A DNA stretch of 55,594 bases from positions 1-55,594 of the forward strand of contig CAYIEF010000004.1 of NCBI GenBank assembly GCA_964362365.1, written 5' to 3'. Below are positions 49,926 through 55,594 of this stretch, piece after piece. Below the pieces are notes generated by a model that saw only the letters and a list, made by a program, of their open reading frames with translations, was not told the origin of the DNA and did no database searches. The position numbers and the translations under genes are program-made. Within the stretch, counting starts at the first letter, position 1. Each line of letters starts with the position of its first letter. Source of the stretch: JACPIL01 sp964362365. GTDB lineage: Archaea; Nanobdellota; Nanobdellia; Woesearchaeales; GW2011-AR9.

Positions 49926-50840
49926 ATGTTTGCTGATACGAAGAAATTATTGATGAAAGCGCAAAAAGGAAAGTACGCGGTTGCTCATTTTAATATTAAT
50001 AATATGGAGATAGTACAAGGCGTAGTAGCTGCAGCGAATAAACTCAAAGCACCTATCATTCTCGCCACTTCCGAGGGAGCGTTGAAGTATGCCGGTATGG
50101 ATTACTTGTATGCAATTGCCAAAACTGCCGCAGGAAAATCCAATGTTCCAATTGCTTTGCATCTTGATCACGGAAAAGATATGGACGTAATCAAACAAGC
50201 CATCCAAAAAGGATATTCTTCAGTTATGATTGATGCTTCCCATGAAGATTTTGAAAAGAATATTCGACTGACCAAGCAAGTAGTAGCCCTTGCCAATAAA
50301 AAAGGAATTGCCGTAGAAGCGGAGCTAGGCACGATTGGTGGCGCGGAAGACTTGGTATCTTCCAGAAATATCATTTATACCGATCCAGCTAAAGCGAAAG
50401 AATTTGTGGAACGCACTGGCTGCGATATTCTTGCAGTTGCTATCGGCACATCTCATGGTGCTTACAAGTTTAATGGAAAAGCATCGTTGCGGCAGGACAT
50501 ACTCCAAAAGCTCCGACAACAGGTAAAGGTACCTTTGGTATTGCATGGCGCTTCCGGGGTTCCTCTTTCACTAGTAAAAATGGCGGAAAAGTATGGCGCT
50601 GATTTGTCTGGTGTAAAAGGAGTGCCGGATGCACAGATCAAGGCTGCGATCAAGAATGGAATTACTAAAATCAATACTGACACAGACATTCGCATTGCCT
50701 TTGATGCAGCCGTTAGAAAAGCTCTTCATGCCCAGCCGAAAGATTTTGACCCAAGGCATATTTTGGCGCCGGCAAGGGATTTAATCCAAGAGGTAGCAGA
50801 ACAGAGGATAAAATCATTCGGTTCTGCGGGAAAATGGTAG
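49926..50840 (+). CDS. fba: Class II fructose-bisphosphate aldolase
   Basis: 304 residues. YAVAHFNINN, LHLDHGKDM (zinc His and catalytic Asp), EAELGTIGGAED, AIGTSHGAYKF, LHGASGVP and KINTDTDIR form the full zinc-aldolase pattern. It cleaves fructose-1,6-bisphosphate (or tagatose-bisphosphate). Most archaea use a class I or bifunctional enzyme, so this is a bacterial-type acquisition. It starts two bases after the PfkB stop and overlaps the next gene by seven. Confidence 0.94.
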   Translation: MFADTKKLLMKAQKGKYAVAHFNINNMEIVQGVVAAANKLKAPIILATSEGALKYAGMDYLYAIAKTAAGKSNVPIALHLDHGKDMDVIKQAIQKGYSSVMIDASHEDFEKNIRLTKQVVALANKKGIAVEAELGTIGGAEDLVSSRNIIYTDPAKAKEFVERTGCDILAVAIGTSHGAYKFNGKASLRQDILQKLRQQVKVPLVLHGASGVPLSLVKMAEKYGADLSGVKGVPDAQIKAAIKNGITKINTDTDIRIAFDAAVRKALHAQPKDFDPRHILAPARDLIQEVAEQRIKSFGSAGKW

Positions 50841-51373
50841 ACGCAGTCCCTACGCCGGAATATGGAGACAAAGAATACAAAAATAGTTTTGGAAAACATC
50901 TTAAGCAGCTCGAAGATGAGGCCAGAAGATATCATTACCAAAGCCATGGCTTGATGATCTGGAATATCAGCGGATATGGCGCAGCAAGTTATCCTTCGTG
51001 TTCTTTATGGGATAAAATATGGGGATTAAATAAAGAATTTAAAGGTAATAATGAAAATGCAATGCATTATTTAACCAGGATTAGCAAGAGCGGCCTGCCC
51101 AGCCGGGAAGAAGACCATTTGTATGTATCCTATAAAAAAATTGGTTTGGATTTTAAAATAGTCGACATGGTTACAGAAACGGCAGAAAGAGAAAAAGACT
51201 TCCAATTCACTATCCTTTCTTTAGCCTGTATTGGTTGGCAGGAAGCATCTTCAGTTCCTGAAGGACAAATCTATTCCCGCCCCGACATCCTCCACTTTCC
51301 TGAGAGCTTAATTAGGTGGGAAGATATACTCAAAGAGAGTTATCAAAAAAAAGGTCAAAGAAAAAAGAGGTAA
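50834..51373 (+). CDS. Uncharacterised protein in the sugar operon
   Basis: 179 residues. The first ATG (50834) overlaps the aldolase end. Segments YHYQSHGLMIWNISGYGAAS, WDKIWGLNKEF and YVSYKKIGLDFK show no motif that I recognise; there is no membrane segment. The C-terminus is basic. Followed by a strong terminator, it may close this transcript. Confidence 0.6.
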   Translation: MVDAVPTPEYGDKEYKNSFGKHLKQLEDEARRYHYQSHGLMIWNISGYGAASYPSCSLWDKIWGLNKEFKGNNENAMHYLTRISKSGLPSREEDHLYVSYKKIGLDFKIVDMVTETAEREKDFQFTILSLACIGWQEASSVPEGQIYSRPDILHFPESLIRWEDILKESYQKKGQRKKR

Positions 51374-51402
51374 AGAAGGACTTGTCCTTCTAACCTTTTT
51401 TT
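51374..51402 (+). terminator. Intrinsic-type terminator
   Basis: AGAAGGAC (51374-51381) pairs perfectly with GTCCTTCT (51384-51391) around TT, then AACC and a run of seven T. It separates PfkB-Fba-unknown from RpiB-Rpe. Confidence 0.75.
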
Positions 51403-51434
51403 AAATGTAAAAACGTTAAAAAAGAGGTAGAAAC

Positions 51435-51878
51435 ATGAAACCGATCTATATCGGCGCGGATCATGCCGGTTTTCATTTGAAAGAAAAAATCAAGAAGTGG
51501 TTAGAACATAAACATGTTTCTTATGTAGACATAGGGAACAAGAAGCTCGACCCTAAAGATGATTATACTGATTTTGCTGCTGCCTTGGCAAGAAAGGTTG
51601 TTGCCGATAAGAGTTTAGGCATCCTGGTCTGCGGCTCTGCGCAAGGAATGTGCATCGCTGCCAACAAAATCAAGGGCGCAAGAGCAGTTATTCCTTATTC
51701 CTTACGGGAGGCGCGATTATCAAAGGAACATAATAATGCTAATATCCTCTGCTTGTCTGGGTGGTTTACTCATCTGCATAAAGCTAAGAGAATGATCGAG
51801 GTTTTCTTGACTACTCCTTTTTCTCAAGAATATAGACATATCCGGCGTCTAGGAAAAATCAAGAGATTAGAACGATAA
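51435..51878 (+). CDS. rpiB: Ribose-5-phosphate isomerase B
   Basis: 147 residues. RpiB interconverts ribose-5-phosphate and ribulose-5-phosphate. YIGADHAGFHLKEK and LVCGSAQGMCIAANKIKGARA (the catalytic Cys lies in CGSAQG) are diagnostic. AGAGGTAGAAAC may be the ribosome binding site. Most archaea carry RpiA, so this is a bacterial-like form. It is followed after 19 bases by rpe. Confidence 0.94.
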   Translation: MKPIYIGADHAGFHLKEKIKKWLEHKHVSYVDIGNKKLDPKDDYTDFAAALARKVVADKSLGILVCGSAQGMCIAANKIKGARAVIPYSLREARLSKEHNNANILCLSGWFTHLHKAKRMIEVFLTTPFSQEYRHIRRLGKIKRLER

Positions 51879-51897
51879 GAATGAATAAACAAGGACA

Positions 51898-52524
51898 ATG
51901 AGACAGAATGTCTTTCCTTCCATCATGGCTAAAAGCCAGCGGGAATTAGATGATATGCTGAAGAATCTTGTTGGAGTTGCCAAATACTTACACCTAGATG
52001 TCGCCGATGGAAAATTTGTTCCCAATACTTCGTTATGGTTTCCGTTTCGGTTAAATTCTAAATTTAAGTATGTTGCGCATTTAATGGTGAAAGAGCCGGA
52101 AAAGTGGATTACAAAGTATGGAAAGAGAATGGAATTTTGCATTGTGCAGGCAGAAACTGTTGATATTTTAAATTACATTACCAAAACAAAACAACAAAAA
52201 AAGAAAGTTGCTTTTGCCTTGAATCCGGAAACCAAGGTTTCTTCTTTAAAGAAATATTTAAAAGATATTGATTATGTTTTGATTTTAACTGTTCATCCAG
52301 GTTTTTATGGCGGAAAATATTTGAAATATCCGTTAAAGAAAATAAAAGAAATTAAGAACATAAATCCGAAAGTGAAAGTGATTGTTGACGGCGGGATGAA
52401 TCCTACCACGGTCAAAGACGCAGTTAGGGCTGGGGCAGATTATATTGTGGTTGGCTCGTATTTGGCGAAAGCTGATGATGTTAAGAAAAGGATGAAGGTG
52501 TTAGAGAAAAAGTTTGGGAAGTAA
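51898..52524 (+). CDS. rpe: Ribulose-phosphate 3-epimerase
   Basis: 208 residues, a TIM barrel. It interconverts ribulose- and xylulose-5-phosphate. FPSIMAKSQREL, LHLDVADGKFVPN, TVHPGFYGGKYL and IVDGGMN with GSYLAKADD are the family landmarks. With RpiB it provides the pentose branch; transketolase and transaldolase are not seen. Its stop codon sits directly at the left border of the first cassette. Confidence 0.92.
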   Translation: MRQNVFPSIMAKSQRELDDMLKNLVGVAKYLHLDVADGKFVPNTSLWFPFRLNSKFKYVAHLMVKEPEKWITKYGKRMEFCIVQAETVDILNYITKTKQQKKKVAFALNPETKVSSLKKYLKDIDYVLILTVHPGFYGGKYLKYPLKKIKEIKNINPKVKVIVDGGMNPTTVKDAVRAGADYIVVGSYLAKADDVKKRMKVLEKKFGK

Positions 52525-52540
52525 ATTGAATATAATAAAT

Positions 52541-52703
52541 GTTATGTCCCCCCAGACTTTACGTCTGGGTGCGAACGTAGTGAGCAAGTTCGGTGTAGGG
52601 CACGTCCATAGTTTTACCTGATCAATTTAGGGCAAAAACACTTTTAGTTTTACAGTTAGTTAAAGGCTCTCTCTTTTTAGTTAAAGAAGAGAGGGGCAAT
52701 CTC
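52541..52703. repeat. Left arm of cassette 1
   Basis: Starts GTTATGTCCCCC and contains a hairpin CCAGAC-TTTA-GTCTGG, a GCGAAC...GTTCG palindrome, GGGCAAAAAC and GGCTCTCT, and ends GGGGCAATCTC. The first ~78 bases are almost identical to 53938-54014. Confidence 0.8.
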
Positions 52704-52717
52704 AAAAAGAAAAAGAA

Positions 52718-53047
52718 TTATGCTGGTATTTCTATCTTCTTGGTAAGAGAATGTTTTTTCAATTCCTCAATTATCAGCACGTCATATATTTCAATGAGTT
52801 TTTTTATTTTAGCGTTCTCTATGTTTAATTTGAAAAGTTTTGCTTTTCCCACGTCTCTCGTGTGAAGTATAATCTCGTTTTTGATTAAGTCGTCCCATAA
52901 TCTGTAAAGGGTTGCTCTACCAATTCCGGCATTTTCTGCCATGTCTGTTATGGAAAAATCTAGCTCTCGCTCTGTGATTAAATAGTCCATGACTTTCATC
53001 ATAGGAGAGTCCCCCATGAATTCCACAAATAATGATTTTTCTGCCAT
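52718..53047 (-). CDS. Winged-helix protein, cassette 1 cargo
   Basis: 109 residues from MAEKSLFVEFMGDSPMMKV. DFSITDMAENAGIGRATLYRLWDDL is a standard winged HTH helix pair, followed by a wing (KAKLFKLN) and a helical tail. This is the common archaeal single-domain regulator type found with plasmids and mobile units. It is divergently transcribed from the next gene and may repress it. Confidence 0.75.
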   Translation of the reverse strand: MAEKSLFVEFMGDSPMMKVMDYLITERELDFSITDMAENAGIGRATLYRLWDDLIKNEIILHTRDVGKAKLFKLNIENAKIKKLIEIYDVLIIEELKKHSLTKKIEIPA

Positions 53048-53161
53048 TACAATCATCTATTGGCTAGATATACTAACTACTATTTAAATATTCTTATTTT
53101 GAGACAACATTGTATCTTTGTTGAAAGGAACATTTATATTACTTTGGAAATTTGTTTTAGT

Positions 53162-53431
53162 ATGGGGCATTCAGTATTAGAGATAAAAGCGAGAATTATC
53201 AGAAAATTGGTGCAATGGAGAAAATGGGGTGGTTCTCATACAGAAAAGATTTTGGGTGGAATTCCAGGACACCTCCGAGGAGCCAAGATCACGAAGCAAG
53301 CATTAAAGGAATTAGTACAAGACGAGTGGTTACTTCCAGCGATCAAAACTGGAGAAACTCATTATTCACTTAATCCAAAAAAGACGGATGAAATTTTGCA
53401 GTTTTATGAGAAGTATTGTAAGAGGGATTAA
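53162..53431 (+). CDS. Winged-helix protein, cassette 1 cargo
   Basis: 89 residues from MGHSVLEIKARIIRKLVQWR. The ATG lies ~25 bases after a TATA-like ACATTTATATTAC and is preferred to the longer start at 53060. KWGGSHTEKILGGIPGHLRG and LKELVQDEWLLPAIKTGE look like the HTH and wing of a small archaeal DNA-binding family. The role within the element is unknown. Confidence 0.65.
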   Translation: MGHSVLEIKARIIRKLVQWRKWGGSHTEKILGGIPGHLRGAKITKQALKELVQDEWLLPAIKTGETHYSLNPKKTDEILQFYEKYCKRD

Positions 53432-53501
53432 TTAAAAGTTACAATAAATTACTTTTCAGGAGTGAGAAAACTTTATATAGGAAAATTAACCTACTTATGA
53501 C

Positions 53502-53789
53502 ATGGATTGGAAAGAAATACTAAGGATATCTGCTGTAAGCGGATTAGTTTCATTTCTTCTCTGGGTATTATTAGGTATGTTTAATATGGTCGGAACTGGA
53601 GGAGACAACTTGTTTTTACCATTTCTATTTGCATTTGTAGCAGCGGGACTGGCATTAAATAGAAAATTAAAGAATGAATACTGGAAATTTCTTTTAGGAA
53701 TGTCCCTAGCTTCAGTGGTAGTATTGGTTTTATTGCTTGTCTTTTTTGGGTTGTATTTAGATTTCCTGTTTGAGCTTTTACCATTCTAA
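53502..53789 (+). CDS. Three-helix membrane protein, cassette 1 cargo
   Basis: 95 residues and three hydrophobic helices (SAVSGLVSFLLWVLLGMF, LFAFVAAGLAL, LASVVVLVLLLVFFGLYL). A short N-terminal amphipathic start (MDWKEILR) precedes them. A TATA-like CTTTATATAGG lies upstream. No family is recognised. Confidence 0.65.
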   Translation: MDWKEILRISAVSGLVSFLLWVLLGMFNMVGTGGDNLFLPFLFAFVAAGLALNRKLKNEYWKFLLGMSLASVVVLVLLLVFFGLYLDFLFELLPF

Positions 53790-53807
53790 TTAAAGAAGAG
53801 AGTTGAT

Positions 53808-53934
53808 AGATTGCTCCTATTAGATTTTAGTTTTTCATTAAAGAGAGAGCCTACATTTAGTTTTACATAATTAGTTTTTGCCCTACATAAATTATTAGCA
53901 TCTTTAAAGTGCCAGAAACAGAATTGAATATAAC
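53808..53934. repeat. Right arm of cassette 1
   Basis: Reverse-complement partner of 52541-52703. A 53-base stretch (53843-53895), beginning GAGAGAGCC and ending TAAATTAT, is identical to 55444-55496 in cassette 2. It ends with AATTGAATATAAC. Confidence 0.8.
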
Positions 53935-53937
53935 ACC

Positions 53938-54109
53938 GTTATGTCCCCCGGACTTTACGTCTGGGTGCGAACGTAGTGAGCAAGTTCGGTGTAGGGCACG
54001 TTCATAGTTTTACCATGTTCAGTTAAGGGCAAAAACACTTCTCAGTTTACGTTTTCGTTGGGGGGCTCTCTTGTTCTTTTGGTTTAAGAAGTAGTCGGGG
54101 GCAATCTCA
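53938..54109. repeat. Left arm of cassette 2
   Basis: Outer ~78 bases nearly identical to the left arm of cassette 1, including GTGCGAACGTAGTGAGCA; the inner part is more diverged but retains GGGCAAAAACACTT, GGCTCTCT and GGGGCAATCTC. Confidence 0.8.
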
Positions 54110-54442
54110 GTACTTAAATCGTTTTTCATACTCTTTATGATCAAACCATTCGAGGATAATATTCGCTATTCTCACTTCATCGCTTTCTATGATGTAAATT
54201 AATCTCCAGGCATTTGGAAGGTCATATTTCCAGAGGTTGGTTATGCCGTATTTCTGAACATATTCTTTTGGCCAAAGATTTTTTGGAATTTTGATTCCGC
54301 AGGTTGGATTTGCTTTGAGGTCGTCAATAGCCCTGTCAATAAATTTGTAGAGTTGTTTATCTTCAAATTTACCTTCTTTAAGGGCTTCCCACTCTTGTTT
54401 GAGTTTTGGCGTAATGAAAGCTACGTTGATTTGTTTGTTCAT
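54107..54442 (-). CDS. RelE-type toxin, cassette 2 cargo
   Basis: 111 residues. KQEWEALKEGK, KFIDRAIDDLKANP and the core WKYDLPNAWRLIYII, then ILEWFDHKEYEKRF, match the long archaeal RelE variant (RxIY and FxHxxY). Such toxins cut mRNA on the ribosome or act on free RNA. The start overlaps the antitoxin stop by four bases. It differs from the split relE at 35593. Confidence 0.8.
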   Translation of the reverse strand: MNKQINVAFITPKLKQEWEALKEGKFEDKQLYKFIDRAIDDLKANPTCGIKIPKNLWPKEYVQKYGITNLWKYDLPNAWRLIYIIESDEVRIANIILEWFDHKEYEKRFKY

Positions 54443-54705
54443 CGTACAATTAAGTCCTCTTTGATAAGTCTTTTTATTCTTTCCAGGTTAAAAGTCCAAA
54501 TAACGCATCCCTCTTGGTCTATAATTATTTTCCCGGATTGTTCAAGATAATCTAAAATAACTTGGAAAGTTTGGTACATCATCTTTTTCGGAAGTTTTTT
54601 CCATAATTGGTATTTGCCACATTCTTGGCTATGTTTTTGGATAGTTTCCTCTACCATAAAGACAGATTCTAATGTTGGGCTGTGTAAGACGGTTGCTTCT
54701 TGCAT
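54439..54705 (-). CDS. Antitoxin of the cassette 2 RelE pair
   Basis: 88 residues. ATVLHSPTLESVFMVEETI is the conserved start of an archaeal antitoxin family paired with this RelE type; a winged HTH follows (KYQLWKKLPKKMMYQTFQVIL, in two parts). It should repress its own operon. The shared divergent spacer 54706-54803 holds TATA-like ATATAAATATATATAAG. Confidence 0.75.
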   Translation of the reverse strand: MQEATVLHSPTLESVFMVEETIQKHSQECGKYQLWKKLPKKMMYQTFQVILDYLEQSGKIIIDQEGCVIWTFNLERIKRLIKEDLIVR

Positions 54706-54803
54706 ATTATATAAATATATATAAGAAGTTTATTTAAAGCTTTCGGCGATTTTTGAAAAATTTTTGGCAAATGTTTTTATATCGGTTTATGCTTTTGAAT
54801 AAA

Positions 54804-55388
54804 ATGGTGAATAAAATGGTAGAGGTATTAGTATATAAAACTGCTGAAGAAGCAAAGCAGGAATTAAAAAAACATGGTGAATATAATATTAAACGGAATG
54901 AAGAATTTAACGATGAATGGCATAAACATGACCGGAAAATTATTAGTGTGGCTAAACTAAATGAATTGGATGAAATAAAAAAACAAAGAAATCAGAAACG
55001 GTATTTTGTCGCAGAATTAACAGCTTTCCCTGATGAATATCTCTTTAATGCCTCATCCTTTCCTTTTGTGGGAGAAAATGGCTTCCACAAAGACATCTCT
55101 TCCTTGGTTCAAGGAGTAAAAGATACAATAAAAGGAAGAAATAATAATTATCCCAACATAGAGGTAATATTATACACTGTTCAAAACCATAAGGAAAATA
55201 ATCAAAAAAATAAAGAGGAAAGAGAAGCAATGGAAAAAATCTGTGTTAAACCAGAAGATATGACTGAGGATGTATTTAGTCGAATGAGAAAAGAATTATT
55301 TTTAGGGTATGGGTTAATGCACGGTGAAGCAAGATGCCTGAACCAACAGGAAAGAGAAGAATTTGTTAGATTATATCAGGAAAAATAG
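54804..55388 (+). CDS. Unknown cargo protein of cassette 2
   Basis: 194 residues from the ATG at 54804; a second ATG at 54816 is also possible. The start is supported by a TATA-like TTTTTATATC ~26 bases upstream. A charged N-terminal half (LVYKTAEEAKQELKKHGEYN), a middle YFVAELTAFPDEYLF that may be a strand, and a long charged helix (KENNQKNKEEREAMEKIC) are visible. No known family and no membrane segment. It may be a defence or maintenance factor, but nothing shows this directly. Confidence 0.6.
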   Translation: MVNKMVEVLVYKTAEEAKQELKKHGEYNIKRNEEFNDEWHKHDRKIISVAKLNELDEIKKQRNQKRYFVAELTAFPDEYLFNASSFPFVGENGFHKDISSLVQGVKDTIKGRNNNYPNIEVILYTVQNHKENNQKNKEEREAMEKICVKPEDMTEDVFSRMRKELFLGYGLMHGEARCLNQQEREEFVRLYQEK

Positions 55389-55407
55389 TCTGTTCTGTGT
55401 TTCTGTA

Positions 55408-55537
55408 GAGATTGCCACCATTAAGTTTTATTTTTACATTAACGAGAGAGCCTACATTTAGTTTTACATAATTAGTTTTTGCCCTACATAAATTATCGTT
55501 AGTGATTCAGAGTGCCCGGAACCGAATTGGACATAAC
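55408..55537. repeat. Right arm of cassette 2
   Basis: Starts GAGATTGCC, shares the 53-base identical block with cassette 1 (55444-55496), and ends AATTGGACATAAC, the exact reverse complement of the outer GTTATGTCC. Confidence 0.8.
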
Positions 55538-55563
55538 GATGTTAAGCTTGTTTTTGTGGATTT

Positions 55564-55594
55564 ATGTCGAAGACAATAAAGGGAACAAAAACCG
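55564..55594 (+). CDS. Rubrerythrin-like, N-terminal start (partial)
   Basis: Only ten codons are visible before the window ends, MSKTIKGTKT. (S)xKGTKTE at this position is the hallmark start of rubrerythrin, a di-iron peroxide reductase of anaerobes. The identification rests on these few residues. Confidence 0.4.
   Translation, partial: MSKTIKGTKT

Larger units (their letters stand above)
52541..53934. mobile_element. Inverted-repeat-bounded gene cassette 1
   Basis: Left arm 52541-52703 and right arm 53808-53934 are imperfect inverted repeats. In order from the outside, both carry GTTAT or its partner, GGGCA, TAGGGCAAAAAC, TTTTA-type AT stretches, GGCTCTCT and (G)GGCAATCT. Between them are three genes: 52718-53047 (-), 53162-53431 (+) and 53502-53789 (+). 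None is a transposase. A 12-base AATTGAATATAA flanks it on both sides (52524-52535 and 53922-53933), consistent with a target duplication or a repeated junction core. Confidence 0.75.
53938..55537. mobile_element. Inverted-repeat-bounded gene cassette 2
   Basis: Begins three bases after cassette 1. Left arm 53938-54109 and right arm 55408-55537 have the same ordered blocks as in cassette 1: GTTATGTCC, GGGCA, TAAGGGCAAAAAC, GGCTCTCT and GGGGCAATCTC. Cargo: a RelE-type toxin (54107-54442), its antitoxin (54439-54705) and an unknown protein (54804-55388). No recombinase. A rubrerythrin-like gene begins 27 bases downstream of the right arm. The toxin stop at 54107 overlaps the inner end of the left arm. 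Confidence 0.75.

Noticed and set aside
52541..52703. Cassette left arm as a riboswitch
   Set aside because: It does not precede a gene in the right orientation in either cassette (the first gene is on the other strand), and its complement is found at the far end.
52541..55537. CRISPR array or CRISPR-like spacing of the cassette repeats
   Set aside because: The repeats are long, inverted, far apart and bracket genes; there is no regular short repeat-spacer pattern anywhere in the window.

Overview
The window looks like a piece of a small-genome DPANN-type archaeon, most like the Woesearchaeota/Pacearchaeota lineages; that lineage call is an inference from remembered protein families, not from a search. 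Archaeal markers are aIF5B, the ABCE1/Rli1 ribosome-recycling ATPase, aEF-1beta beside its usual zinc-ribbon partner, Trm1, RtcA, an archaeal-type GluRS, a geranylgeranyl-reductase-family flavoprotein, intron-bearing tRNAs, and TATA-like boxes about 25 bases upstream of many ATGs, which suggests leaderless transcripts. Downstream genes in operons often carry GGAGG-type ribosome binding sites. Several genes have a bacterial flavour: Lgt, PurA of bacterial length, PhnX, MsrB, RpiB and class II aldolase.

Layout. 1-10 kb: the tail of TrpRS, small membrane proteins, a degenerate cupredoxin membrane protein, a nucleotidyltransferase, GluRS, PurA and a winged-helix protein whose first 17 codons are duplicated just upstream. 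9.6-20.8 kb: Lgt and NUDIX, Rli1, a VapBC pair, tRNA-Thr with an intron, PyrF, a BioB-like radical SAM protein and a GGR-family flavoprotein. 20.9-27.3 kb: a minus-strand surface block with an S-layer-like protein and a three-gene operon (Cys-rich anchored protein, beta-rich secreted protein, 684-residue calcium-repeat protein), then an amino-acid permease. 27.4-33.8 kb: DHH-like and CitG-like proteins, a multi-intron tRNA-Trp candidate, two glycosyltransferases and RtcA. 33.8-36.6 kb: a candidate small RNA, zinc ribbon plus aEF-1beta, and a toxin-antitoxin locus whose relE toxin is split by a ~0.7-kb inserted element. 36.6-46 kb: a TrmB-like regulator, a nucleotide module (P-loop/CYTH fusion, deoxynucleoside kinase-like, Dcd), MsrB, Trm1, PhnX and aIF5B. 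47-48.7 kb: MazEF inserted against a PUA gene that has no start codon. 48.9-52.5 kb: a sugar-phosphate operon (PfkB, class II Fba, RpiB, Rpe).

The most notable region is 52.5-55.6 kb: two adjacent cassettes, each bounded by long imperfect inverted repeats (~130-170 bp) of one shared family, each with small cargo genes and no recognisable transposase or integrase. Cassette 1 holds two winged-helix proteins and a membrane protein; cassette 2 holds a RelE-type toxin-antitoxin pair and an unknown protein. The element inside relE at 35.75-36.46 kb has the same architecture with different repeat sequences, so this genome seems to harbour non-autonomous gene cassettes moved in trans. Short palindromic elements are also scattered between genes, in one case in frame within a coding sequence and probably within a tRNA intron.
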